From: Sphingopyxis sp. H053
Lineage (GTDB): Bacteria; Pseudomonadota; Alphaproteobacteria; Sphingomonadales; Sphingomonadaceae
NCBI RefSeq assembly: GCF_001468225.1
Contig: NZ_LNRU01000006.1
Span: forward strand, 124,001-188,000
Length of the DNA: 64,000 nt
Direction: 5' to 3'
In this document: positions 46,457 to 55,427 of the stretch, piece by piece
Layout of the letters: every line of letters starts with the position of its first letter
How positions within the stretch are numbered: position 1 is the stretch's first letter
The notes under the pieces: generated by a model
Seen by the model: the letters and a program-made list of their open reading frames with translations, nothing else
What the model was told of the DNA's origin: nothing
Database searches by the model: none
Position numbers and translations under genes: made by a program

Positions 46457-47047
46457 ATGGACGCGGGAGCCATAGGTGAGCGAAATCTTCGGTCAGAACG
46501 CCAAAGGAGCGGCAGCGGGGCTGTGCTGACGGCGGCATTCCTGTGGTTTGTGGCCGCGGCGCCAGCGGCGGACGCGGCGGTGCCCGTTGCCGCGCCGGAA
46601 CCGTTGGTCGCAATTTCCTCGCCGACGCCCGAACAGGTTTCTTCCTTCTGGCAGGTGGTGATCGAGCAGCAGCTGATCATCCGCGTGCCCGCCCAGCGTT
46701 CGCAGCTCAACAATTTCGCGGCGGGCCCATCGATGTCCAAACGCGCGACCGAACTGCCGGTCGTCTGGAAAGAGAAAAAGGCACCCAAATGCGTATCGAT
46801 GCGCAATATTTTGGGGATGCAGGCGGTCCAGCGCGACAGCATCGATATCATCACGCGGCAGAAGCAGCGGCTACGCGCGCAACTCAACCGCGGTTGCCGC
46901 GCGCTCGATTTTTATGCCGGTTTCTACATGCAAGGTAGCAAGGACGGAAAATTGTGCGAGGATCGTGATCAGATCCACGCTCGGACCGGCGCAAAGTGCG
47001 AGATCGACAAGTTCAAGCTGATGGTTCCGGTCCGCGAAGACGATTAA
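46457..47047 (+). CDS. Hypothetical secreted protein
   Basis: I do not recognise this 196-residue protein. A hydrophobic segment at about residues 23-40 (AVLTAAFLWFVAAAPAADA) looks like a signal peptide with an AxA cleavage site. The mature part is rich in Gln and Arg (ITRQKQRLRAQLNRGC) and has four cysteines. The start is uncertain: a GTG at 46523 would begin right at the signal peptide. A hairpin and a tiny open frame precede the ATG. It diverges from the FAD dehydrogenase. Confidence 0.65.
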   Translation: MDAGAIGERNLRSERQRSGSGAVLTAAFLWFVAAAPAADAAVPVAAPEPLVAISSPTPEQVSSFWQVVIEQQLIIRVPAQRSQLNNFAAGPSMSKRATELPVVWKEKKAPKCVSMRNILGMQAVQRDSIDIITRQKQRLRAQLNRGCRALDFYAGFYMQGSKDGKLCEDRDQIHARTGAKCEIDKFKLMVPVREDD

Positions 47048-47161
47048 TCGCGTTTATCGCGGCCTTTCCTTGACTTTTCCCCATCATTTGCCCAATGGCC
47101 GCGGCAACGTCCGCCTGCGTGGGAGGCTGGGCGCCAACTCTTTTCCGGACATGATGATCTT

Positions 47162-48568
47162 ATGAAATTTGCCGACATCGGCCTTTCCGACGAACTTTTG
47201 CGCGCGATCGACGAGTCGGGGTATAACGAAGCGACCCCGATCCAGGCGGGAGTTATTCCGTCGGTCCTGATGATGCGCGACATCATCGGCATCGCCCAGA
47301 CGGGCACCGGCAAGACCGCGTCGTTCGTGCTGCCGATGATCGACATCCTCGCTCATGGCCGCGCCCGTGCGCTGATGCCGCGCTCGCTGATCCTCGCGCC
47401 GACGCGCGAACTCGCGGCGCAGGTCGCTGAAAATTTTGAAAAATACGGCAAATATCACAAGCTTTCGATGGCGCTGCTGATCGGCGGCGTGCAGATGGGC
47501 GATCAGGTCAAGGCGCTCGAAAAGGGTGTCGACGTGTTGATCGCGACGCCGGGCCGCCTGATGGATTTGTTCGAACGCGGCAAGATTTTGCTGACCGGTT
47601 GCAACCTGCTTGTCATCGACGAAGCCGACCGGATGCTCGACATGGGCTTCATTCCCGACATCGAGAATATCTGCACCAAGCTGCCGGCGACTCGGCAGAC
47701 CCTGCTCTTCTCGGCAACGATGCCGGCGCCGATCAAGCGGCTCGCCGACAAGTTTCTGTCGAACCCGAAGACGATCGAAGTCGCGCGTCCGGCAAGCCGG
47801 AACGAGAATATCGAGCAGTTCCTGGTTAAGACATCGGAACGCAGCAAGCGTGACACGCTTCGCAGCCTGATCGAGACCGAGAAGGTCGGCACCGCGATCA
47901 TCTTCTGCAACCGCAAGACGACCGTGCGCGAGTTGGCTAAATCGCTGCAACGCTATGGCTATAAGGCGGGCGAGATCCAGGGCGACATGGACCAGTCGAG
48001 CCGCACCGCCGAACTCGAACGGTTCAAGAACGGCACGATCAACATCCTGGTCGCGTCGGACGTCGCGGCGCGCGGGCTCGACGTCAAGGGCGTCAGCCAC
48101 GTCTTCAATTTCGACGCGCCGTGGCACCCCGACGATTATGTCCACCGCATCGGCCGCACCGGCCGCGCAGGCGCCCAGGGGCGCGCCTTCACTCTGGTGA
48201 CGCCGTCGGATGACGAGGCGATCGACAATATCCAGAAGCTGACCGGCTACAAGATTCCGATCCATGGCGGCGGCGCGCCGGCGGCGGATGTCGCCAAGCC
48301 CGACCGCGATGCGGAAGAGGGCGAGCCGCGGCGCGGACGTTCGGCGCGCGGCGGGCGCGGCAAAGCTGCTGCGAAGCCGGAGAAGGCACCTGCGCGTCCG
48401 GCGCCGGCCGCACCCGCCGCCGAAGCGCAGCCCGCGAAGCCGCGCGAGGACAGGAAGCCGCGCAATGATCGCAAGCCGGCGCCCGCCAAGCGTGACGATC
48501 TGGACGGCCCCGACGATGGCTGGAACGGCCCGATGCCGGGCTTCCTGTCGGTCGGTTTCGACAGCTGA
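47162..48568 (+). CDS. rhlE: DEAD-box RNA helicase (RhlE-like)
   Basis: This 468-residue helicase has all core motifs: Q-motif region TPIQAGVIP, Walker A AQTGTGKT (residues 45-52), PTRELAAQ, VIDEADRMLDMGF, FSAT and HRIGRTGRAG. After about residue 375 there is a basic, Pro/Ala-rich low-complexity tail (PAPAAPAAEAQPAKP), as is common in RhlE proteins that act on structured RNA and ribosome assembly. The tail ends with GPMPGFLSVGF, a conserved-looking tip. Confidence 0.92.
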   Translation: MKFADIGLSDELLRAIDESGYNEATPIQAGVIPSVLMMRDIIGIAQTGTGKTASFVLPMIDILAHGRARALMPRSLILAPTRELAAQVAENFEKYGKYHKLSMALLIGGVQMGDQVKALEKGVDVLIATPGRLMDLFERGKILLTGCNLLVIDEADRMLDMGFIPDIENICTKLPATRQTLLFSATMPAPIKRLADKFLSNPKTIEVARPASRNENIEQFLVKTSERSKRDTLRSLIETEKVGTAIIFCNRKTTVRELAKSLQRYGYKAGEIQGDMDQSSRTAELERFKNGTINILVASDVAARGLDVKGVSHVFNFDAPWHPDDYVHRIGRTGRAGAQGRAFTLVTPSDDEAIDNIQKLTGYKIPIHGGGAPAADVAKPDRDAEEGEPRRGRSARGGRGKAAAKPEKAPARPAPAAPAAEAQPAKPREDRKPRNDRKPAPAKRDDLDGPDDGWNGPMPGFLSVGFDS

Positions 48569-48592
48569 CGCCGGGCGGAAAGCGGTTGCTGG

Positions 48593-49609
48593 TCAGACCC
48601 TGACCAGCATCTTTCCCATATTGCTGCCAGAAAACAGGCCGAGGAAGGCGTCGGGCGCCGACGTCAACCCGTCGTGCACTGTCTCGCGCATCGTGACCGC
48701 GCCGCTGGCGATCAGGCCGCCCATGTCGGCATAGAATTCTTCCATGCAGTCGATGAACTGGTCGGTGTAGATGAAGCCTTCCATGCGGATCCGGGCCGGA
48801 ATGGCCCGGATTATATATTTCATCTCCTGCGGCTTCGCGTCGTTGTAGACGTCGATCATGCCGCAGATCGCGAAGCGCGCGAAATCATTCGCCGTCGCAA
48901 AGGCCGCGTCGAGGTGCTCGCCGCCGACATTGTCGAAATAGACGTCGATGCCCGACTTGCCGAGGCGTTTGAGCGCGGCGGCGAGTTGGGGGAGCACCGG
49001 CCCAGCCTTATAATCGATCGCCGCGTCGGCGCCGAGATCAAGGGCCCACGCGCATTTGTCCGCGCCGCCGGCCGAGCCGATTACGGTCATTTCGCGCGCT
49101 TTGGCGATCTGTACGACCGCCGAACCGACCGCACCTGCGGCCGCCGAGACGAATATCGTATCGCCGGGCTTGGCCGCCGCGATGCGGAGCAAGCCGATCC
49201 ATGCGGTTCCGCCGGTCAGGCCCATATTGTGCAGGAAGGTTTGCGGGGTCAGGCCCGCGGCCAGCATGTCGCCGGGCAGCTTGTTCGGCATCATGTCGAG
49301 ACCGATGACGCCGCCGTCGCGCCAACCGCCCATGTGGAGGATCAGGTCACCCGGAGCAAAGCCCTCCATCCTGCTTTCGATGACTTCACCGATCGCCCCG
49401 CCGGTCATCGGCTGGTCGATCTGGAAGCTGGCGGCATAGCTTTTGGCGTCGTTCATTCGCCCCCGCATGTACGGATCGACCGACAGCCAGAGATTGCGGA
49501 TGCGAAGCTGGTCCTTTTCGAGCGGCGCGTCGGGCACCTCGCGCAACGCGAAATTGTCGATCGTCGGCAGCCCCTGCGGACGACTGGTCAAATGCCAAGC
49601 CTTGGCCAT
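48593..49609 (-). CDS. NADP-dependent oxidoreductase (CurA-like MDR reductase)
   Basis: This 338-residue zinc-independent MDR protein reads LWLSVDPYMRGRMND near the N-terminus, ILHMGGWRDG in the middle and VSAAAGAVGSAVVQIAK as the cofactor-binding motif, as in CurA and leukotriene-B4 12-hydroxydehydrogenase-like enzymes that reduce alpha,beta-unsaturated carbonyls with NADPH. The ATG at 49609 follows GGGGGATTCCG; the in-frame extension to 49678 is rejected because its residues do not fit the family. The natural substrate is unknown. Confidence 0.88.
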   Translation of the reverse strand: MAKAWHLTSRPQGLPTIDNFALREVPDAPLEKDQLRIRNLWLSVDPYMRGRMNDAKSYAASFQIDQPMTGGAIGEVIESRMEGFAPGDLILHMGGWRDGGVIGLDMMPNKLPGDMLAAGLTPQTFLHNMGLTGGTAWIGLLRIAAAKPGDTIFVSAAAGAVGSAVVQIAKAREMTVIGSAGGADKCAWALDLGADAAIDYKAGPVLPQLAAALKRLGKSGIDVYFDNVGGEHLDAAFATANDFARFAICGMIDVYNDAKPQEMKYIIRAIPARIRMEGFIYTDQFIDCMEEFYADMGGLIASGAVTMRETVHDGLTSAPDAFLGLFSGSNMGKMLVRV

Positions 49610-49665
49610 CGGAATCCCCCCATTCCCAATTTCGCCGGCGACGGTGGTCATCGTCAGAAAAGCCG

Positions 49666-49694
49666 TTGCCACTGCCAATCAGCGTCGTTAATAC
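49666..49694 (+). promoter_or_regulatory. Promoter of tRNA-Ala
   Basis: TTGCCA (49666-49671) and TAATAC (49689-49694) are separated by 17 nt. Transcription would start near 49701, just before the tRNA 5' end at 49707. Confidence 0.65.
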
Positions 49695-49706
49695 GCTGCC
49701 GGTCGC

Positions 49707-49782
49707 GGGGCCGTAGCTCAGATGGGAGAGCGCTGCAATCGCACTGCAGAGGTCAGGGGTTCGATTCCCCTCGGCTCCACCA
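49707..49782 (+). tRNA. tRNA-Ala (anticodon CGC)
   Basis: The 76-nt sequence folds as a full cloverleaf: acceptor GGGGCCG/CGGCTCC, D-stem GCTC/GAGC, anticodon stem CTGCA/TGCAG with loop ATCGCAC, T-stem AGGGG/CCCCT with TTCGATT, and an encoded CCA. The anticodon CGC (positions 34-36) reads GCG, an alanine codon frequent in this GC-rich genome. No integrase or att-like repeat is seen next to it. Confidence 0.95.
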
Positions 49783-49799
49783 GCGACCTTCCCGACCGA

Positions 49800-50963
49800 T
49801 CAGCCTGCAAAATCGCGAATCATATTCTTCGCAATCACTAGCTGCTGGATCTGCGTCGTCCCTTCATAAATGCGGTAAATGCGGCAGTCGCGATAGAAGC
49901 GTTCGGCCAGATATTCTTTGAGATAACCCGCGCCGCCGTGGATTTGCACGACGCGGTCAGCGACGCGCCCGCACATTTCGCTGGCGAACATTTTCGTTGC
50001 CGCGGCCTCGACGAGGATTTTCTCGCCGCGGTCGGCGCGCGCACACGCATCGGCGAGCATGCATTCGGCGGCATAGATTTCGGCCTTGCTGTCGGCGAGC
50101 ATCGCCTGGATCAGCTGGAAGTTGGCGATGGGCTCGCCGAACGCCTTGCGCTCCATCGCATATTTCAGGCCGGCGTCGAGCATGCGCTTGGCATAGCCGA
50201 CGCTCGCCGCCGCGACTGACAGGCGCCCGTTATCGAGGCTCTGCATCGCCGCGCGGAACCCGATGCCTTCCTCGCCGCCGAGCAGTGCGTCGCCGTCGAC
50301 ATGCACATCCTCGAGGATCACGTCGGCGATCTGCGACCCGGCCTGGCCCATCTTGCCATCGGGCTTGCCGATCGACACCCCCGGCGCGTCGCGCGGGACC
50401 ATGAAGGCGCTGACATGCGCATTCTTGGGCAGCGCCTCGGCATTGGTGCGCGCCATGACGAGGATGACGTCGGCGAAGGGGGCGTTGGTAATGTAACGCT
50501 TGGTGCCATTGAGGACATAACCATTGCCGTCGCGCACGGCGCGCGTCTTCATCGCGGCGCTGTCCGATCCGCTGTCGGGCTCGGTGAGGCCGAATGCCGC
50601 GATTTCTCCGGCGGCGAGCTTGGGCAGCCAATGCTCCTTCTGCTGCGCCGTGCCGAACCCGACGAGCGACTTGCAGACCATGCCGATGTTGATCGAGACG
50701 ATCGAGCGATAGGCAGGCGAGGCATAGGCGATCTCGCGGATAAAGCCGACATATTGGCTGACGTTCATGCCCGCGCCGCCATATTCCTCGGGCATCGTGA
50801 CGCCGAACAGGCCCATGTCGCGCATTCCCGCAAGAATATCGTCGGGAACGCGGCCGAGTTCCTCCAGCTGGTCTTCCGCCGGGATCAACCGCTCGCGGAC
50901 ATAGCGCTGCAGCTGTTCGATGAAGGCTTCATAGATATCGGCGTCCATTCCCGGATTGGTCAT
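49800..50963 (-). CDS. Acyl-CoA dehydrogenase
   Basis: This 387-residue FAD enzyme has AAFGLTEPDSGSDSAAMKTRA as the flavin-binding region (with GLTEPDSGSD as core), LNGTKRYITNAPFAD, and the catalytic glutamate in YEGTTQIQQ near the C-terminus, as in short/medium-chain acyl-CoA dehydrogenases. It oxidises an acyl-CoA to the trans-2-enoyl-CoA, with ETF as acceptor; chain length cannot be inferred. It stands apart from the leucine genes and is 18 nt downstream of the Asp/Asn hydroxylase gene. Confidence 0.9.
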   Translation of the reverse strand: MTNPGMDADIYEAFIEQLQRYVRERLIPAEDQLEELGRVPDDILAGMRDMGLFGVTMPEEYGGAGMNVSQYVGFIREIAYASPAYRSIVSINIGMVCKSLVGFGTAQQKEHWLPKLAAGEIAAFGLTEPDSGSDSAAMKTRAVRDGNGYVLNGTKRYITNAPFADVILVMARTNAEALPKNAHVSAFMVPRDAPGVSIGKPDGKMGQAGSQIADVILEDVHVDGDALLGGEEGIGFRAAMQSLDNGRLSVAAASVGYAKRMLDAGLKYAMERKAFGEPIANFQLIQAMLADSKAEIYAAECMLADACARADRGEKILVEAAATKMFASEMCGRVADRVVQIHGGAGYLKEYLAERFYRDCRIYRIYEGTTQIQQLVIAKNMIRDFAG

Positions 50964-50981
50964 CGTCTTCCTGTCCCTTGA

Positions 50982-52043
50982 TTATTGTTCGGCGTAGGTG
51001 TCGATCGCCGAGAAAATACGCGTGAGTTGCTCGCGTTCGTCGGCGTCGATGTCGGGGCGCCAGATTTCGAACAGCAGGATCGTGCGGTCGCTGGTGCCGC
51101 GGTTCCAGGCTTCATGTTCGAAGCTGTCGTCGAAGATCAGCATCTCGCCCTCGCGCCACGCACGCGTTTCCGCGCCGACACGCAGACCGCAGCCATCGGG
51201 GACGATCAGCGGCAGATGGCAGATAAGGCGCGTGTTGAGCAGGCCGTGATGCGGCTGGATATGCGTGCCGGGCGTGAGGCGCGAGAAGAGTGCGATCGGT
51301 GCGCCGCCTAGGATCACCGGCTGCGGCGCCAGTTCGAGCGCGGCGAGGGTGGCGGGGCAGCGTTCGTCCATCCCGTCGGCAACGACCCCGTCCTTCCATA
51401 ACCACGCGGCGCCCCAGTCGGGCTTGTCGAGCAGGGGGTTGTTGGGCGGCGGTCGGTCGGGGCTGGCGGTCACATAGGGACCGAAGCGATCGGACGAGTT
51501 GTCGATCAAGGCGCTGAGTTCGGCGCGGATTGCCCCCGTTGCGGCTTCGACTGCGGGAACCCAATCGAAGTCGGCCCGGTCGAAAAAGGGGCGCTGCGCG
51601 AGGCCGGGGAAGTAAAACATGCTGGGTTGTTGCAAATAAAGCGGCTGTTCGCCCGCAAGCATTCGGAGGGCCTCGGCGACCCGCGGTGTTGCGGTGCCGG
51701 CGTCGATCCCGGCACCGCGCAATTGGCCGAGAAGATGCTCTGCAAAGGCGCGGTCGGTTTCGGCGAGGAATTGTTCGGCGCGCTGGAGGCCGGGATGAAG
51801 GGCAGGCGGGACACTCCGGGCCTGTGCTGCGGTTCCGAGCGCTAACCGGTAAAAGCTCACCGCCGCGCGATCGTCGGCGAGGCGGCGCTTGAGTTCGGCC
51901 ATGGCGAGCAGCACCGCGATATTGCCGCGGTCGGCGCGGATCGCATCGTCGAGCGCCGCGGTTTCCGCCGCAATATCGCCGCGGCGATGGGCGTCGCGTG
52001 CCCGGTCCAGCCATGTCGTCTGCTGCGTCATGGCTCTTGCCAT
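50982..52043 (-). CDS. Aspartyl/asparaginyl beta-hydroxylase domain protein
   Basis: This 353-residue protein has a short TPR-like N-terminal part (about 10-70) and a C-terminal Asp/Asn hydroxylase (2-oxoglutarate/Fe(II) dioxygenase) domain. HIQPHHGLLNTRLICHLPL and GEMLIFDDSFEHEAWN give the iron-binding histidines, and the late DRTILLFEIWRPD the arginine that binds 2-oxoglutarate. Bacterial members hydroxylate peptides or lipids. The start may be ATG at 52031 instead, since AAGAG precedes it closely. Confidence 0.87.
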   Translation of the reverse strand: MARAMTQQTTWLDRARDAHRRGDIAAETAALDDAIRADRGNIAVLLAMAELKRRLADDRAAVSFYRLALGTAAQARSVPPALHPGLQRAEQFLAETDRAFAEHLLGQLRGAGIDAGTATPRVAEALRMLAGEQPLYLQQPSMFYFPGLAQRPFFDRADFDWVPAVEAATGAIRAELSALIDNSSDRFGPYVTASPDRPPPNNPLLDKPDWGAAWLWKDGVVADGMDERCPATLAALELAPQPVILGGAPIALFSRLTPGTHIQPHHGLLNTRLICHLPLIVPDGCGLRVGAETRAWREGEMLIFDDSFEHEAWNRGTSDRTILLFEIWRPDIDADEREQLTRIFSAIDTYAEQ

Positions 52044-52083
52044 AACGCAGCATCGGACCTTTGCAAGCGACGCCCCGCGTGCC

Positions 52084-53031
52084 TCAGGCTGCAGTAGGGG
52101 AAGCTTCGGGCGGCCTGGTTGCGCCGCGGAGCCATTTCCGGGCGACGAGCATGGGCCGGGTCCGCCAGATCATCATCAGCAGCGCGAAGAACAGCGCCCA
52201 CGGCAGGACGGCGGCCCCAACGACAAGGATGAAGGACAGCATTACGCTGCCGCTGTGGACGAGCATGTTCAACGCGTCGCTGAACGGGTTGCCATAGCCG
52301 ATGCCGGGCAGCCCGCCGGTGCCGACGTAATCGAATTGCATCGGCGTCGTGGCGAGCATGGCCTCGCCGGTCCGGCGCGTGTCGCGTTCGCCGTCGAGCT
52401 GGCGGCGCATTCCCGCGATCTGCTGCTGCAATTCGGCGCGCTCGCGATCGCCGAGACCACCCTGCCGGAGCCGCGTTTCGAGACGCGCGATCTCAGCGTT
52501 GAGGTCGGCACTGCGGCGCTGCGAGTCACTGATCTGCGTCCCGACATCCTCGCCGCTGATCCGCGTCGCCGCGAGCACGCCTTCCGCCTTTTCGACGCTT
52601 GCGAGGGCATCGCGGCCGAATTTGCGGGCTATTGCGGGATCGAGCTTGAAGAGGAGTTGGGCTTCAACCTCATTTTCGCGCACGAGGCGATAGGTCATGC
52701 CGGCGATGCGGCAACGGTTGACCCCCAGCGCTTCGCACGCGGCGGCATGTTCCTCCTGCACCTTGGCAATGCGATTGTCGTCGAGGCGGAAAGCATAGGC
52801 ATAGTTGAAAGCGACGCCGGGCGCCGACGTGACCCCGACGTTGGGCGGACGCACGGCCCGTGCCGAGCTATCCGAAGGAGCCGGGATCGACAGCGGCGTG
52901 GCTTCCGCGGCGGTATCGACCGGGGCCATGTCATAGGTAGGAGATCCCTGGACACTCACCGATTCCGAATTTTTTTCCGAACAGCCGACCAGGGCGAGCG
53001 CCATCGCGCCCGCTAAGAGCTTGGTTTTCAT
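52084..53031 (-). CDS. DUF4349 lipoprotein
   Basis: This 315-residue protein has a lipoprotein signal (ALALVGCSEK), a Pro/Ser-rich linker, a DUF4349 region with a coiled-coil segment (about 160-225, ARLETRLRQGGLGDRERAEL) and one C-terminal membrane helix (about 262-290). DUF4349 proteins are of unknown function, and the two anchors suggest an envelope role. GGGAGAG lies about 5 nt before the ATG. A promoter with two palindromes precedes it. Confidence 0.85.
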   Translation of the reverse strand: MKTKLLAGAMALALVGCSEKNSESVSVQGSPTYDMAPVDTAAEATPLSIPAPSDSSARAVRPPNVGVTSAPGVAFNYAYAFRLDDNRIAKVQEEHAAACEALGVNRCRIAGMTYRLVRENEVEAQLLFKLDPAIARKFGRDALASVEKAEGVLAATRISGEDVGTQISDSQRRSADLNAEIARLETRLRQGGLGDRERAELQQQIAGMRRQLDGERDTRRTGEAMLATTPMQFDYVGTGGLPGIGYGNPFSDALNMLVHSGSVMLSFILVVGAAVLPWALFFALLMMIWRTRPMLVARKWLRGATRPPEASPTAA

Positions 53032-53046
53032 GAAGTCTCTCCCAAT

Positions 53047-53102
53047 ATGCGACTCATGGTCGCATGATATGAAATATCATAATTGAAAGAGTAGACAATC
53101 AA
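53047..53102 (-). promoter_or_regulatory. Promoter with tandem palindromes upstream of DUF4349
   Basis: On the minus strand TTGATT (53097-53102) and TGATAT (53074-53079) form a promoter with a 17-nt spacer. A palindrome GATAT-GAA-ATATC (53066-53078) covers the -10 box. Next to it ATGCGAC-TCATG-GTCGCAT (53047-53065) lies in the leader. The first suits a repressor operator; the second could be an operator or an RNA hairpin. Confidence 0.55.
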
Positions 53103-53104
53103 TT

Positions 53105-55417
53105 TCAGGCGAGCTTGATGAAGCTGTCCAATACCCTCTTGCTGCCCGCTTGTTCGAACTCGACTTCGAGCTTGTTGCCGTCGATGTCCGTGATGTCGCC
53201 ATAGCCGAACTTCTCGTGGAACACGCGCATCCCGATCGCGAGGTCCGATCGTGCCTTCGCACCGACCGAGGCGGCGGGGCCGCGTTCCGACGGCGCGGGC
53301 GCGCGGGTTATCGTCGACGATTGCGCCGCCGCCCGCTGCCATGCCGGGCCGCGCGTCATCGTGCGAGCGGGCTGGCGTTCGGCGACATGCGCGAAGGGAT
53401 CGCCTTGCGCCGACCAGTTGGCGCGCCACAGGCTCTGGCCGCCGCCGAAGCTGTTCTCGCTGTCGACATGCTCGGGCGGAATTTCGGCGATGAAGCGGCT
53501 GGGGATGCTGCTCACCCACTGGCCATAGATGCGCCGGTTGGCGGCGTGATAAATGCTCGCGCGTTCGCGGGCGCGTGTGATCGCTACATAGGCGAGGCGG
53601 CGCTCCTCTTCGAGGCTTTGCACTCCCCCTTCGTCCATCGAGCGTTGCGACGGGAAGACGCCATCCTCCCATCCGGCAAGGAAGACATGGTCGAACTCAA
53701 GCCCCTTGGCGGCGTGGATCGTCATGATCGTAACGGTTTCGGTCGTATCGTTGTTGTCGCGGTCCATGACGAGGCTGACATGTTCGAGGAAGGCCTCGAG
53801 CGATTCATATTCCTCCATCGCGCGGACGAGTTCGGAGAGGTTCTCAAGCCGGCCCGCGGCCTCGACGCTGCGGTCGGCCTGGAGCATCGCGGTATAGCCC
53901 GATTCGTCGAGGATCAGCTGGGTGAGCTCGGGATGCGACAGCTCGTTCGCCTTGGTTTGCCAGCCGCGCATCTGGGCGATGAAATTCGCGAGCTGGCGGC
54001 GCGCCTGCGGCGTCAGCTCGTCGGTTTCGGTGATGCGCGACGCGGCATGAAGGAGCGGCGCCTGCTCGATACGCGCAAACTGGTGGATGCGCGCGAGCGC
54101 CTTGTCGCCGAGCCCACGCTTGGGGGTGTTGATGATCCGTTCGAAGGCGAGATCGTCGGCGCTCGACTGGACGAGGCGGAGATAGGCGAGCGCGTCGCGG
54201 ATTTCGGCGCGTTCGTAGAAGCGGAAGCCGCCGACGATGCGGTACGGCATGCCGATGGCGATGAAGCGGTCTTCGAACTCGCGCGTCTGGAACTGCGCGC
54301 GGACGAGGATTGCGGCGCGCTCCAGCGACACGCGGCGGCGCTGGAGCGTCTCCAGCTCCTCGCCAATCCGCCGGGCTTCCTCGGGCCCGTCCCACACGCC
54401 GACGACGCGGAGCTTGTCGCCGGGTTCGAGGTCGGTCCACAGCGTCTTGCCGAGGCGCCCCGAATTCTGCGCGATCAACGCCGAGGCGGCCGCGAGGATT
54501 TGCGGCGTCGAGCGATAATTCTGTTCGAGGCGGATCACGGTCGCGCCGGGGAAATCCTTCTCGAAACGCAGGATGTTCGCGACCTCGGCGCCGCGCCACG
54601 AATAGATCGACTGGTCGTCGTCGCCGACACAGCAGATATTCTTCCGTTGCTGCGCGAGCAGGCGGAGCCAGAGATACTGGCTGGCGTTGGTGTCCTGATA
54701 TTCGTCGACGAGGATATATTTGAAGCGATCCTGATATTGCGCAAGCACGTCGCGGTGCGTCTTCAGGATCACCAGCATGTGGAGTAGCAGGTCGCCGAAA
54801 TCGCAGGCGTTGAGCGTCTTCAGCCGCGCCTGGTAGAGCGCATAGAAATGCTGGCCCTTGCCGTCGGCGTAGGATTCCTTGTCGGCGGCGTCGAGGTCGG
54901 CAGGAACGAGCCCGCGGTTTTTCCATTTGTCGATGAGGCCGGCGAGTTGGCGCGCGGGCCAGCGTTTCTCGTCGAGTCCCTCGGCCTGAATCAGCTGTTT
55001 GAGGACGCGCAGCTGGTCGTCGGTGTCGAGGATGGTGAAATTGCTCTGCAGGCCGACAAGCTCGGCGTGGCGGCGCAGCATCTTGGCCGCGATGCTGTGG
55101 AAGGTGCCGAGCCATGGCATGCCTTCGACGACGTCGCCGACCATCCGCCCGATGCGTTCGCGCATTTCGCGCGCCGCCTTGTTGGTGAAGGTCACCGCGA
55201 GGATTTCGGACGGCCACGCACGGCGCGTCGCCATGATGTGCGCGAGGCGCGCGGTCAGCGCGGCGGTCTTGCCCGTGCCCGCGCCCGCAAGCATCAACAC
55301 AGGGCCTTCGGTGGTCAGCACCGCTTGGCGCTGCGGGCCGTTGAGGCCCTGCAGATAGGGCGGGTCCGACGGGTCGGGGCGGGTCAGGTCGGGCAGGGAG
55401 GCAGGGGTATCGTTCAC
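53105..55417 (-). CDS. uvrD: ATP-dependent DNA helicase UvrD/PcrA
   Basis: This 770-residue superfamily 1A helicase has Walker A AGAGTGKT (residues 44-51), FTNKAAREMRERI, VDEYQDTNASQYLWL, VGDDDQSIYSWRGA and the late VTIMTIHAAKGLEFDHVF and VAITRARERASIY. It unwinds DNA 3' to 5' in nucleotide-excision and mismatch repair. The C-terminus (HEKFGYGDITDIDG) is the short Tudor-like fold that binds RNA polymerase in PcrA/UvrD. It starts 11 nt after the DUF2520 gene stop. Confidence 0.94.
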   Translation of the reverse strand: MNDTPASLPDLTRPDPSDPPYLQGLNGPQRQAVLTTEGPVLMLAGAGTGKTAALTARLAHIMATRRAWPSEILAVTFTNKAAREMRERIGRMVGDVVEGMPWLGTFHSIAAKMLRRHAELVGLQSNFTILDTDDQLRVLKQLIQAEGLDEKRWPARQLAGLIDKWKNRGLVPADLDAADKESYADGKGQHFYALYQARLKTLNACDFGDLLLHMLVILKTHRDVLAQYQDRFKYILVDEYQDTNASQYLWLRLLAQQRKNICCVGDDDQSIYSWRGAEVANILRFEKDFPGATVIRLEQNYRSTPQILAAASALIAQNSGRLGKTLWTDLEPGDKLRVVGVWDGPEEARRIGEELETLQRRRVSLERAAILVRAQFQTREFEDRFIAIGMPYRIVGGFRFYERAEIRDALAYLRLVQSSADDLAFERIINTPKRGLGDKALARIHQFARIEQAPLLHAASRITETDELTPQARRQLANFIAQMRGWQTKANELSHPELTQLILDESGYTAMLQADRSVEAAGRLENLSELVRAMEEYESLEAFLEHVSLVMDRDNNDTTETVTIMTIHAAKGLEFDHVFLAGWEDGVFPSQRSMDEGGVQSLEEERRLAYVAITRARERASIYHAANRRIYGQWVSSIPSRFIAEIPPEHVDSENSFGGGQSLWRANWSAQGDPFAHVAERQPARTMTRGPAWQRAAAQSSTITRAPAPSERGPAASVGAKARSDLAIGMRVFHEKFGYGDITDIDGNKLEVEFEQAGSKRVLDSFIKLA

Positions 55418-55427
55418 GCGCGAACGA

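Noticed and set aside
49707..49782. tRNA-Ala as an attachment site of an island
   Set aside because: No integrase, no repeated tRNA 3' end and normal housekeeping genes on both sides.
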